Source of the DNA: Nitrospira sp.
GTDB lineage: Bacteria > Nitrospirota > Nitrospiria > Nitrospirales > Nitrospiraceae
Assembly (NCBI GenBank): GCA_016715825.1
Contig: JADJXO010000008.1
Location: 1-64,000, forward strand
Length of the DNA stretch: 64,000 nucleotides
Direction of reading: 5' to 3'
The notes under the pieces are model-generated. The model was not told the DNA's origin. It saw only the letters and a program-made list of their open reading frames with translations, and did no database searches. This document shows positions 8,726 through 19,200 of this stretch, in pieces; positions within the stretch are counted from its first letter, which is position 1; the number at the start of each line of letters is the position of its first letter. A program made the position numbers and the translations under genes.

Positions 8726-11700
8726 TCACGTCGACGGCAGGCTGCCTGGTTGGTGGGAGCGTCGAGGCTCCTGGGTCCCCTGAGGCGTCTCGAAGGGTGA
8801 CTCAGGCGAGTCACCGGTTACGCCTCCTTGCGGATCACCCTCGGGCGTCGTCCCTTGCGAACCCTCTTCCAGCCAGCGATAGAGTACCGGCAGCATGATC
8901 AGCGTCAGCAACGTCGAGCTCACAAGGCCGCCGATGACGACGATTTCGAGCGGCCGCTGCACTTCGGACCCGATTCCCTGCGCAAATGCCAGTGGGACAA
9001 GACCCAACAACGCAACCAACGCAGTCATCAGTACGGGGCGTAACCGCAGGAGTGCCCCCGACGTCACCGCTTCATCCAGGCTATGGCCATCGTCGCGAAG
9101 TTTGTTCATGTAGGAGACCAGCACGATGCCGTTCAGCACAGCCACACCGAACAGGTTGATAAAACCGACGGATGCCGGCACGCTCAGATATTCTCCCGTC
9201 AGCCACAGCGCCACCACTCCACCGATCATGGCAAACGGTAAGTTCAAGATGATCAGGGTCGCCTGACGGAGGGAATTGAAGGTCGAGTAGAGCAACAGGA
9301 AGATCAATCCAATCGTGATCGGAACAATGATTTGCAGTTTGGCCATGGCTCGTTCCATATTCTCAAACGAGCCGCCCCATGTCACTTTGTACCCGATGGG
9401 AAGATCTACACGCTGCTCGATTTTCTGCTGCGCCTCCGCAACCAGACTGCCGATATCTCGTCCCAATGTGTTGAACCCGATCGACACATACCGCTGAAGC
9501 TGCTCGCGACTGATACGCCCAGGCCCCTCTTCCAACTCCACAGTGCCTAAGTCCGCCAGAGGGATCAAGGCACCGGCATGATCGCTCACCCGAATATTGC
9601 TGATCGCTTCCACACTGTCCCGATACTGTTCTGGAAACCGTAGAATGAGATCGAACCGCTGCTGTCCTTCATAGACGCGCGTCGCCACTTCACCACCAAT
9701 CGCGGTCGTGATGATCTCTCGGACATCGGACACATTGATCCCATGCCTGGCAATCTTGCCTCGATCGACATCAATCGTGAGATACGGCTGTCCAAATAAC
9801 TGCTCCACTTTGATGTCCCGCACACCTCGGACGGTTTCCAACACCTCAGCGATTTCCTGTGCCTTGTCTCGAAGGATCTCCAGATCATCACCAAACAGCT
9901 TGACGGTGGCTTCCGTCCGCACACCGGAAATCAACTCATCAACCCGCTGTTGGATCGGTTGGCTGATAAGAAACGTCGCTCCGGCCACACTGGTCAAGCG
10001 TTCACGGAACTTTTGAACAAGCTCCGGCCTCGTCTTTGCCGTCGTCCATTGGTCCAGCGGCCGAAGCCGGACGACCGGATCGCTCTCATTCGGCTCCTGT
10101 GGATCATTTCCCAATTCCGTTCGGCCGATTTTCGAGACCACCATCTCTACTTCTGGAAACTCCATAATCGCTTGCTGCATACGTTTCTCGATCTCAATCG
10201 ACGCCGGCAACGACACGCTCGGAAGACGAATGGTTTGTGGAGCCAGTGACCCTTCATTTAGAATCGGGATAAATTCGCTTCCCAGAAACGGCACTAAGGC
10301 CAATGCTCCGACCAAAGCTCCGACAGCCAAAGCCAACACCACGATCCGGTGTCCAAGCGCCCATCGAAGGGACGGCGCATAGAGCCGCTTCGCTTGTCGG
10401 ACGATCCACGGATCCTCCTCACTCCCCTGTTTGAGTGCCAACGAGCAGAGCACCGGCGACAGCGTGAGCGATAACACAAGAGAGACCAGCAGCGCGATCA
10501 TGATGGTATAGGCAAGTGGCTTGAACATCTTGCCCTCCATCCCGTGAAGCGAGAGGAGCGGGAGAAACACCAAGATAATGATCAGAATCCCAAAGACGAC
10601 CGGCTGTCCGACTTCTTTCACCGCTTGCGTGACGAGCTGAAGCCTTGGTATTGCGGCAGCCGAATGGTGCGAGAGATGGCGGTACACGTTTTCGACGACG
10701 ACGACTGACCCATCCACAATCATGCCGATCGCGATGGCCAATCCTCCAAGAGACATCAAGTTGGCCGTCAGCCCGATTTGCCCCATGACAATAAATGTGG
10801 CCAGCGGCGCCAACACCAAGGTCCCGACGACGATCAGCGCGCTGCGCAAATTCCCAAGGAAGAGGAACAACACCACGACGACGAGCGCCACGCCTTCCGC
10901 CAGCGACTTATAGACGGTATTCAGTGCGGCCGTGATCAGCTCGATGCGGTCATAAAACGGGACGATCCGCCATCCATTCGGAAGCAAGTTCTTGGCATGA
11001 ATGTCGTCGATCCGTCCTTTAAGACCTTCGATAACATCTCGAGCGTTGCCGCCCCGTAACATCAGCACGATCCCGCTCACGACCTCACGCTCTCCGTTCA
11101 GCACCGTGGCCCCATGTCTCACCGCATGGTCGATCACCACGTGGGCCACATCAGAGATGTAGACCGGAGTGCCACCGGTTTCCTTGACGACGATGCGTTC
11201 GATGTCACTCAGGGAGCGAATCAGCCCGATCCCACGCACAATATATTTTTCGTCATGCTTTTCCAGAATATTGCCGCCGGCATTGGCGTTATTTCTCGCC
11301 ACGGCGTCAAAGACTTCTCTGAGAGTCAGGCCATATTTTCGAAGCAGACCAGGCTCGACCAACACCTGATATTGTTTGACGAAGCCACCCATGGAATTGA
11401 CGTCGATGACTTCCGGCGTGCCTTTCAGAATGGGACGAATGACCCAATCTTGAATCGTTCGCTGTTCGATCAAACTCTGGTGCTCAGCTTCCTGGTTCAT
11501 CGCCGATCCGCGTCTGTCCTCCAAATAATACTGGAACACCTCGCCCAGCCCGGTACTATTCGGTGCCAGCATAGGTTCGGCCCCTGACGGAAGGAGCTCC
11601 TCGACTTCGAGCAACCGCTCGAGCACCAACTGTCGAGCGACGTTAATATCCATCGAATCATCAAAGACAATCGTAATGAGCGACAGCCCGACCTTTGTCA

Positions 11701-11908
11701 GGAGCGCATTTCTGTGAGGGCGAGGCACACCTGCGAGTTGAAGCTCGATCGGGTACGTGACCAAGCGCTCGACCTCAGTCGGCGAGAGACCTGGAGCCTT
11801 CGTCACCACCTGGACCAACACGCTGGTCACATCGGGGAAGGCGTCGATGGGGATGGTTCGAAACGCGTACACTCCTCCGATCCCCATCATCATCGCAAAG
11901 ATGATGAC
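8726..11908 (-). CDS. CzcA/CusA-like heavy-metal RND efflux pump, N-terminus fused to adaptor
   Basis: About 1,060 residues of an RND inner-membrane pump, lacking only the first ~15-20 residues. The motifs fit the heavy-metal (HME) subfamily: TIPIDAFPDVTSV, TYPIELQLAGVP, a transmembrane segment with AIAIGMIVDGSVVVVEN carrying a membrane aspartate for proton transfer, and a second half with PFAMIGGVVALWLTGEYL. It exports cations such as Co, Zn, Cd, Cu or Ag through a tripartite channel; the ion cannot be told. Its frame continues upstream without a stop into the CzcB-like adaptor. The join is at VFV/VIIFAMMMG near 11908-11926. Near 11700-11730 an insertion and a deletion cancel each other and garble about six residues (PHRNAL). 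A proline- and glutamate-rich tail ends the protein. Confidence 0.82.
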   Translation of the reverse strand, partial: VIIFAMMMGIGGVYAFRTIPIDAFPDVTSVLVQVVTKAPGLSPTEVERLVTYPIELQLAGVPRPHRNALLTKVGLSLITIVFDDSMDINVARQLVLERLLEVEELLPSGAEPMLAPNSTGLGEVFQYYLEDRRGSAMNQEAEHQSLIEQRTIQDWVIRPILKGTPEVIDVNSMGGFVKQYQVLVEPGLLRKYGLTLREVFDAVARNNANAGGNILEKHDEKYIVRGIGLIRSLSDIERIVVKETGGTPVYISDVAHVVIDHAVRHGATVLNGEREVVSGIVLMLRGGNARDVIEGLKGRIDDIHAKNLLPNGWRIVPFYDRIELITAALNTVYKSLAEGVALVVVVLFLFLGNLRSALIVVGTLVLAPLATFIVMGQIGLTANLMSLGGLAIAIGMIVDGSVVVVENVYRHLSHHSAAAIPRLQLVTQAVKEVGQPVVFGILIIILVFLPLLSLHGMEGKMFKPLAYTIMIALLVSLVLSLTLSPVLCSLALKQGSEEDPWIVRQAKRLYAPSLRWALGHRIVVLALAVGALVGALALVPFLGSEFIPILNEGSLAPQTIRLPSVSLPASIEIEKRMQQAIMEFPEVEMVVSKIGRTELGNDPQEPNESDPVVRLRPLDQWTTAKTRPELVQKFRERLTSVAGATFLISQPIQQRVDELISGVRTEATVKLFGDDLEILRDKAQEIAEVLETVRGVRDIKVEQLFGQPYLTIDVDRGKIARHGINVSDVREIITTAIGGEVATRVYEGQQRFDLILRFPEQYRDSVEAISNIRVSDHAGALIPLADLGTVELEEGPGRISREQLQRYVSIGFNTLGRDIGSLVAEAQQKIEQRVDLPIGYKVTWGGSFENMERAMAKLQIIVPITIGLIFLLLYSTFNSLRQATLIILNLPFAMIGGVVALWLTGEYLSVPASVGFINLFGVAVLNGIVLVSYMNKLRDDGHSLDEAVTSGALLRLRPVLMTALVALLGLVPLAFAQGIGSEVQRPLEIVVIGGLVSSTLLTLIMLPVLYRWLEEGSQGTTPEGDPQGGVTGDSPESPFETPQGTQEPRRSHQPGSLPST

Positions 11909-12965
11909 GACGAAGACGAAGGTGCGGCCTTGATCGCGTTGCAAGGCAGTCTCCGGCACCGCCAATCGATCTGGCTGCGCCTCTGAAAACAGCCGAATGG
12001 TCGCGAACATTTCGGGCTTGAGCCGTCCGTCTGGATTCGGCAATTCAAGCCTCAGTTGCATCGTGCGCGTCACGGGATCCAGCACATCTCCCACGTACGT
12101 GATCATGCCTTGAACGTTTCTTGGGATAGGCATTGATCCGCACTTCGACCTGTGTGCCACCGGAGGCATGGATAGAATGGACAAATGGAATATCCCTCTC
12201 CCGGGGATATTGGCGAGAATCCAGACTTCCGAGAGATCCGCAATGACAAACAAATTCTCCGTCGTCTCGACGACTTCGCCACGCGTCAGATTGCGCCCGA
12301 TGATGCGACCGGCGAATGGCGCCACGATCGGCACCACAGACCGAATCTCACGACTCCGGTCGAGCCGACGCAATTCGTCGACGCTCATGCCCAGCAGCTT
12401 CAGTCGATCACGCGACTCATTGGCTTCAGCCTGGATACTCAACAATTCCGCATGACGACGCTGCAGTTCCGCTTCTCCTATGACCTTTTCTTCCAACAAG
12501 AATTTTGCCCGTCCATAGGCTTGTTCCGCAACGTGGAGTTTCGCCTGAGCTCGATGTTGCCGACTGCGCGAGGCCCAATTCACTACTGTATAAAATCGCC
12601 AGCGGGGCATTCGCCTTGACTTCTTGGCCAAGGTCACCATACACATCGACGACTCGCCCGCGAACCAACGTCGTAATCTCCGCCATATTCCGTTGATTGG
12701 GCTGAACGATCGCAGGGAAATCCCGATGCGTTCGAAAGTCGCTGAGTGCCGCCGGTTGGACGACAAGCCCCACTCGTGACGACTCCTCTGCCGACAGCGT
12801 GATAAGCCCTGGTGTCACGACGTCAGCGGTCGACTTACTGGCCACCACGTCACTCGGCGTCCCATCACAGCCTGCGTTCATCGTCGCCAGACCAAAGAGC
12901 AACCCACAGAATCCTCGGCTGATACACAGTGACGACTCTCGCAATAAATTGAACAGATTCCTCAC
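11909..12965 (-). pseudogene. CzcB/CusB-like periplasmic adaptor, frameshifted, 3' end deleted
   Basis: The reading starts with GTG at 12965, overlapping the stop of the TolC-like gene (GTGA). A lipoprotein-type leader (LLFGLATMNAGC) and the adaptor core follow (SRVGLVVQPAALSDF, RGRVVDVYGDLGQEVK). The frame is lost near 12560, and the helical hairpin (LHVAEQAYGRAKFLLEEKV) and barrel domain (VAPFAGRIIGRNLTRGEVVE) continue in another frame. Between about 12130 and 12200 a second compensated shift garbles ~25 residues. The gene stops matching after LAVPETALQRDQGRTFVFV. Roughly 80 residues of a normal adaptor are missing and the pump begins. The tripartite system may thus be inactive, or it works with a fused adaptor-pump if the frameshifts are errors. 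Confidence 0.75.
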
Positions 12966-14227
12966 AATGCTCCCCCTACGGCTTGCTCAAGACGCGCGAG
13001 TGAGACGGAGAGGGCATGCCTCGCCTCGGCATAGTCCAATAGTATTTGTCGTTCCACACGTTGCGCATCGAGCACTTCCAGCAGGCTCGACGCCCCTTGC
13101 TGAAAGCTGAACTGCGCAAGCCTCAGCGCCTCCTGAGCTTGTTTGAGCAACCCCTTATCAAAGACCTCGATCAACTCAGCCGTGGTGCGAACATCCTGAT
13201 AATGTTGATAGACAGCCCGCCCCAGTTCATTACGCGTCCTGAGCAACTCAGCCTCCTCACGGCGCTTAGCCCCTAACGACGCTGCAATTTCTCCCTGACG
13301 TCGATACCACAGCGGCATGGGAACGGAGAGTCCCCCTTGAAACGCTTCACGCCCCAGCTCACGCCAATAACTCCCGCTGACGGTCACAGTCGGCACCCGT
13401 GCCTGGCGTTCAAACTCGATCTTCCAGTCCGATCGCTCCACTGACCTCAGCAGACGTTGAATGGTCGGATGCTGGTCCATCATGCGGACCATGAGCCCTT
13501 CGATCTGTAAATCACGCGGGACCATCCTAAACTCGCCCTGGACCGTATACGTCGCCCCAAGCGCACCGCCTGTTAAGGTGTCAACAACGACACGGCTGAT
13601 GCGAACGACATTGTCTGCACGTGCGAGCTGCTGCCGGGCTTTCAGGACTTCCACCTCTGCCTTGATGGACTCAAATTGAGGGGCCTCGCCTGATGTGACC
13701 CGCGCCTTGACGATCCGTGCCACGCCTTCGACGGTATCAAGATTTTGTCGCGCAATGTTGGCCCCCTGCTGTGCCAACAACAAGTCGTAAAACGCAGCCT
13801 TGACCTGAGACGACAAATTCAGTCGAGTCTCCAACAAGCCCACGTTGGCCGTCGCAAAGCCAAGATCTGCAACCTGCTGACGAGCGGCGCGCAGTGCAGG
13901 CCATTCAACGGGTTGCCCGACCGTCACATTGTATTCCGACAGTGCTTGGGGATCGGGACTCGTCCCACCACTCACTCGGGAGGTATCTCGAAGCATCCCA
14001 CGGCCGCCGAAGCCGGTGACGACAGGGTTGGGATAGGCACCAGCCGCCGTCTGCTGACCCTTTTGTTGCTCGATGTTTCCTTCTGCCAACGACACGACGG
14101 GGTTCTTCGTCAAGGCCAGATCGACAATCATGTCCAGACTATACACCTGCGCCACAGGCTCGGCAAAAGCCATCCCCACGCCAAGCGCGATGTTCATCCC
14201 CCACACCAGAGCAAATACCAATGCCAT
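12962..14227 (-). CDS. TolC-family outer-membrane efflux protein (CzcC/CusC-like)
   Basis: 421 residues from the ATG at 14227, which has a GGTGGGAG six bases upstream; a longer frame starts at a GTG at 14254 without a good site. A signal peptide (MALVFALVWGMNIALGVGMAFA) precedes two repeated TolC-type halves with long helices (LDMIVDLALTKNPVVSLAEG; YWRELGREAFQGGLSVPMPL; LAQFSFQQGASSLLEVLDAQ). It forms the outer-membrane exit duct of a CzcCBA-like metal efflux pump. It is the first gene of the efflux operon and appears intact, unlike the adaptor behind it. Confidence 0.87.
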   Translation of the reverse strand: MALVFALVWGMNIALGVGMAFAEPVAQVYSLDMIVDLALTKNPVVSLAEGNIEQQKGQQTAAGAYPNPVVTGFGGRGMLRDTSRVSGGTSPDPQALSEYNVTVGQPVEWPALRAARQQVADLGFATANVGLLETRLNLSSQVKAAFYDLLLAQQGANIARQNLDTVEGVARIVKARVTSGEAPQFESIKAEVEVLKARQQLARADNVVRISRVVVDTLTGGALGATYTVQGEFRMVPRDLQIEGLMVRMMDQHPTIQRLLRSVERSDWKIEFERQARVPTVTVSGSYWRELGREAFQGGLSVPMPLWYRRQGEIAASLGAKRREEAELLRTRNELGRAVYQHYQDVRTTAELIEVFDKGLLKQAQEALRLAQFSFQQGASSLLEVLDAQRVERQILLDYAEARHALSVSLARLEQAVGGAL

Positions 14228-14325
14228 TACCGTCTCCCACCTCTTCCATTCCACAGATATCTCATCATACTAGGCCTATTATGGCCTCTTTTCAAATGTT
14301 CATGCCGCGCATTGAAGTTTCTCCG

Positions 14326-15147
14326 TTATCCCGTCACGGAATCAAACGGCAGTCCGCTAAAATAAAATGCCGAGATCGCCGCCGTGGCAGCGACATTGAG
14401 AGACTCCATCCCATCGGCGAGTGGAATAGAAAATTTGACGGGAGATGCCGCGACGACGTCCGGCGCCAGCCCCGCACCCTCGTTGCCGAGGGCGATCACG
14501 AGGCGGCTCGGAATCTTTTGAATGTTCCTGAGTGAGACTATACCAGCCGATGGGAGGACCGCCGAGTAAATTTCACATCTATACGTGGAAAATGTCCGAA
14601 TCTCCCGCCCCCAAAAAATCGGGATATTTACGATCGAACCGGCTGCGGCACGGACAACTTTCGGGCCGAAGGGATCGGCACACTCTGCACTTAACCATAC
14701 TCCAGAAAGACCCAGCGCCGCGGCCGTTCTAATGATCGCCCCGACGTTCGCCGGATCTTGAAGCCGATCAGCATAGATTCCGAGTACCGTCGTCCGGTTG
14801 AAAACCTGCGCTTCGTCCCATCGTGGCTGTCGAACGACCGCGAGTATCCCTTGCGGCCTTTCCACATCAGTCAGCTTCTCAAATGCACTGTCCGGACACA
14901 CAAACTGAGATGCGGGCAATTGAGACCGTACGTGCCGCTCAGCATCGGTCTCGGTACGGAGATAATGTGGGGAGAGGACCAGGCTCTCGATGGCACCGAC
15001 GTGTCGCGAAATGAGGTCCAGGCAGGATTTGGTCCCTTCGACAACAAACGCCCCCTCTTGTGATCTGACGTTCTTCTCACGAAGAAGCCGACGGATGAGA
15101 GTGCCCTGAGAGCGAGTGAGGGCCCGGAGATGCGTCGTTGCATCCAC
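14326..15147 (-). CDS. TrmH/SpoU-family RNA 2'-O-methyltransferase
   Basis: 273 residues, GTG start with GGGG six bases before it. The N-terminal part (LIRRLLREKNVRSQEGAFVV) resembles the substrate-binding domain of SpoU methyltransferases. The C-terminal part has the three SpoU motifs of the trefoil-knot fold: DPANVGAIIRTAAALG, IALGNEGAGL and IPLADGMESLNVAATAAI. It methylates ribose 2'-OH in rRNA or tRNA using S-adenosylmethionine; the exact site is unknown. It stands alone between the efflux operon and a small coiled-coil gene on the same strand. Confidence 0.88.
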   Translation of the reverse strand: MDATTHLRALTRSQGTLIRRLLREKNVRSQEGAFVVEGTKSCLDLISRHVGAIESLVLSPHYLRTETDAERHVRSQLPASQFVCPDSAFEKLTDVERPQGILAVVRQPRWDEAQVFNRTTVLGIYADRLQDPANVGAIIRTAAALGLSGVWLSAECADPFGPKVVRAAAGSIVNIPIFWGREIRTFSTYRCEIYSAVLPSAGIVSLRNIQKIPSRLVIALGNEGAGLAPDVVAASPVKFSIPLADGMESLNVAATAAISAFYFSGLPFDSVTG

Positions 15148-15203
15148 TTAGCGCCCCAACATCGCTCCCGAAGGGATAGGATGGAGAGAGAGAAGATCGC
15201 CGA

Positions 15204-15545
15204 TCACCGGCGCCTTCGTTCGGAGGCCGCTTCCGCGGCGCGGATTCGCTGGGCCCGAGCCTTAGCGCGCTTCAGCGCAGTCAGCTTCCCACGCGTACGA
15301 TTTTGCTCGAACTGCAACTGCTCAAGCTGAGATTTCAAGTGGGCCTTTTCTCGCTTGTGCAAGCTCGCGCACTCCGCCTTTGAAAGCTGGGTCCAATCCC
15401 CGCTGCTCCTTGCACGCTTGATTCGCTCGTCCAACGATTCCCGAAGCTGCTTAGCCCTCATCGTCACGAGAGACTTGAGTGCGTCTTGACGTCGCTGAAC
15501 CTCTTCTTCCTCAGCCATGATGCCACGAATGTCTGTTCCCAACAT
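15204..15545 (-). CDS. Small charged coiled-coil protein, unknown function
   Basis: 113 residues with GGAGG nine bases before the ATG. Almost the whole chain is predicted helix rich in K, R, E and Q (EEEEVQRRQDALKSLVTMRA; HLKSQLEQLQFEQNRTRGKL), ending in a basic ERRRR. No signal peptide, membrane segment or known motif. It could be a DNA- or RNA-associated coiled coil. It is 56 bp upstream of the RNA methyltransferase gene, with which it may share a transcript. Confidence 0.6.
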   Translation of the reverse strand: MLGTDIRGIMAEEEEVQRRQDALKSLVTMRAKQLRESLDERIKRARSSGDWTQLSKAECASLHKREKAHLKSQLEQLQFEQNRTRGKLTALKRAKARAQRIRAAEAASERRRR

Positions 15546-15703
15546 AAATCTCTACCTCCTTCACCGCAATACAACTTGCGCGCATTATACTCGATTTGAC
15601 ACTCAATCGAAAACTCCATGTAACATATTGAAAAGTATATTACATTTAGAACTTCCCTCGCCTTTCGTTGAAGCTCGACCTTCTATTGTGTATCATCTTG
15701 TCC

Positions 15704-16165
15704 ATGTCGATCGGTCTACGCATCCAGAGTTGGAGGCACTCAAAAAATCAGTCTGTCGAGTTATTATCAGACGCGGCTGGCATTCCCACCTCTCTTCTTG
15801 AACAAATCGAATCAGGCCAAATGGACCCCACAGCAGAGACGATCCAAGCCCTCGCCAGAGCGCTTCATATCCCTCCACCGTGGTTGTTTGATGAGCCGCA
15901 ATCCTTTACACACCTGTTCACCGACGCAGACGAGGGTGAAGCGCCGGACCCTTCGCACATCGATCCGGTAACCGATCGCATCCTCGCCGCATCACGAGCC
16001 GATCGATCGCTCTATGTTCTGTTAACAACGCTCATGCAGGCCGGGGATCCAAAACTCCTCCGTGCCGCTGAAATGAGTCTCCGCAGTTTGGTGAAGCAGT
16101 CTCGCCAGGCCACCGTGCCCTGGCAACAACGCCCCTCCGGACATTTTGAGCCGCCGAGCGACTAA
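15704..16165 (+). CDS. XRE-type helix-turn-helix protein
   Basis: 153 residues from ATG 15704 (MSIGLRIQSWRHSKNQSVEL). Residues ~5-60 form an XRE/Cro helix-turn-helix (AAGIPTSLLEQIESGQMDPT, then TIQALARALHIPPPWLF). The rest is a helical region without a known ligand-binding domain. It is probably a DNA-binding repressor with unknown targets. No good ribosome site precedes this ATG, and a TTG twelve codons upstream is possible. It is convergent with the giant RTX gene. Confidence 0.75.
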   Translation: MSIGLRIQSWRHSKNQSVELLSDAAGIPTSLLEQIESGQMDPTAETIQALARALHIPPPWLFDEPQSFTHLFTDADEGEAPDPSHIDPVTDRILAASRADRSLYVLLTTLMQAGDPKLLRAAEMSLRSLVKQSRQATVPWQQRPSGHFEPPSD

Positions 16166-16200
16166 CGCATCCGGCCGAGTTCTGAGGCTGATCCCGCTTC

Positions 16201-19200
16201 TCATCTATTGCCAACTCGCCGCCAAGACGGCTGGACATCTTGTGGCCGTTGATCGACAGCCTGATCCCAGGTCAGACCCGTTTGTTCTGTGAACGCTGCC
16301 ATGGCATGAATCAGTTGATCAACCTGAGTATTGAGTAGCGCCTGGCCATTCCCGGCTTGGATCGTCTCCACGTGGTGCTCGTCGCCGAGATACCAGTTTT
16401 CAATGGCCACCTGATCACTGGTGCCGCGAATCGCCAGCCTCAGATCGTTCGCCTGCCTGCTAAGAATCAGATCCAATGGATTGATCGCCGTACCGAACGC
16501 CAAGCGATCGGTATTACCCGCAGTTACATCAACCTCTGAAATGGTGTCGGCCTCATCTCCTCGAGTAAAAACGTATACGTCATTTCCGGTCCCTCCGGCC
16601 AGATAATCGTTTCCAACACCACCAGCGATCGTATCGTCTCCTGTGTGGCCGACCAGCGTGTCATTGCCCTCATCACCGCTCATGACATCATCGCCGTCAC
16701 CACCGGAGAGATAATCACCGCCACCTCCGCCGAAAATCCAATCGGCTCCGTCATCCCCGCTTATCGTATCGTCGCCGTCTCCGCCACTGATCTGATCGCT
16801 GCCGGTTCCACCATAGACCATATCGTTCCCAGACTCGCCGACCAGAATATCCTCGCCCTCGGCGCCGTTGAGCACGTCATGGCCCACACCCCCGGTCAGG
16901 ATATCTCCACCAGCTTGACCGACCAGTACATCATTCCCATCCCCACCGATCAGCTGATCGTTCCCCTCGCCACCATAGAACGTGACGCCGGTCACACCAC
17001 CCACTGCCGTAAGGACGTCGTTCCCACTGCTCCCGGCCACAAATTCCACTTCTGCAGTGGTGGCGTCCAAAATCACGGCGTCCGTTCCCATCACCGTTAT
17101 CGCGTCATAGCCCGGTCCCCCACTGACCACGATATCGGCCGCATCGATGCAGAGCGTGTCGTCCCCTCGCCTCCAGAGAGTTGATCGGCACCTGCACCGC
17201 CATTCAGTACATCATTGCCCGCACCGCCTGAAAGGGTATCGTTCCCCGCATCACCCACGACGACATCGTGGCCCTCGTCGCCGTTGATCACGTCATCTCC
17301 CTCGCCACCGTAGAGATAATCGGCCCCGTTTCCGCCAAAGATTGCGTCAGCCCCGTCATCACCACTCACCGAATCGCTACCATCACCTCCAGTGACTTGA
17401 TCGTTACCTGCTCCCGCGTAGAACGTATCATCGCCGACTTCCCCACTGAGGTGATCGTCTCCATCACCGCCGTTGAGCACGTCATGGCCCACACCCCCGG
17501 CCAGAATATCTTCACCAGCTTGACCAACCAACACATCGTTCCCATCCCCACCGATCAGCTGATCGTTCCCCTCGCCACCATAGAACGTGACGCCGGTCAC
17601 ACCACCCACTGCCGTAAGGACGTCGTTCCCACTGCTCCCGGCCACAAATTCCACTTCTGCAGTGGTGGCGTCCAAAATCACGGCGTCGGTCCCTACCACC
17701 GTCACGGCATCGTAACCCGTACCGCCACTGACCGTGGTATCCGCCGCATCGATGTAGAGTGTGTCGTCCCCCTCACCGCCAGAGAGTTGATCGGCACCTA
17801 CACCGCCATTCAGTACATCATTGCCCGCACCGCCTGAAAGGGTATCGTTCCCCGCATCACCCACGACGACATCGTGGCCCTCGTCGCCGTTGATGGCATC
17901 ATCCCCCTCGCCACCATAGAGATAATCAGTCCCGCTCCCTCCGAAAATGGCGTCGGCACCCTCATCGCCCGAAACTGAATCGACACCGCCCCCGGCAAGG
18001 ATGAAATCATTCCCAGCATTTCCATAGACCGTATCGTCACCATTCCCGGCATCGATGCCGTCACCACCAGCGGTACCTACCGCGACGTCATTGTTGTCAG
18101 TCCCATAGATGGTGATCGTGGGCCCCAACAGACTCGTGAGCATCGCTTCGCTCCCGTCTGCAAAGGCCAGCGTCTCGACGACGAGGGACCCGGTCGCCCC
18201 GCTCGGATCGAAGTTCGGGAGCACGAGCTGGTCAGCTCCGCTATCGCCGACCTGAATGGTGAGCGTTCGTTCACTCTCATCGTGCGTGAACGTGAGATCA
18301 CGGGGAGTAATCCCTACGCCGAACTGAATGCGGTTGCCTTCCCCGATGCTCGCCACGTCCTCGATCGTGTCGATCCCGTCGCCGATGTTGAAAAGGTACG
18401 TGTCGTGGCCGATGCCGCCGAGAAGGGTATCAGAGTCATGACCTCCAGCGAGCGTATCGCGCCCTGCGAGACCGGAAAGTAGGTTGGCGTCTCCGGAGCC
18501 AATCAACAGATTATCCAACTCATTGCCGGTGCCGTCGAGTGGTGGCGCGGGGATAAGATTGTCGTCATCGTCATAGCGTTCGGGAGGCGAGACCAACATG
18601 AGATTTTCGAGATGCTCACCCAGGACATAGGTCACCGTGCTCCTGACGGTATCGGTCCCTTCGTTGTTGAACTCCGCAATCGTCTGTTGTTGACTATGCA
18701 CGACGTAGGTATCGTTGCCGGTCCCTCCAATGAAGAGATCGTCGGCAAGGCGAGGCACATCTTCCCGAACATTCAATACGGCTTCGTCGAACAGCCGTCT
18801 TCCCAAAGGCGAATTCGCCATGTCAGAGACGAGATCGCCACCATCGGCCATGAGAACATCGTCGCCGGCCCCACCGATGAGAATGTCGCTCCCGGTCTCT
18901 TCGATGTAGGGCGGTCCCTCAAGCTCCAGAAAGATCCCGCCGACCAACACATCGTCCCCCTCCCCACCACCGAGAATATTGTCGCCGGTGTTGCCGATGA
19001 TGAGATTGTCTAACTCGTTACCAGTCCCTTGTGTAGCACCGCCGTCCTCCGCGAGAATGAGATTTTCCACGTGCGGATCCAACACATAGTCGAAAAGACT
19101 TTGAATGGTGTCGATCCCGTCACCTTCTGCTTCAATGACCCCATAGGTTCCAGCGACACCCGAACCGCCGAGAAGATAAGTATCATCCCCACCAAGCCCG

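Noticed and set aside
12426..12766. The first ~66 codons of the fused 1,346-codon efflux frame as a real N-terminus
   Set aside because: They overlap the true adaptor reading in another frame and look random; the true adaptor start is at 12965.
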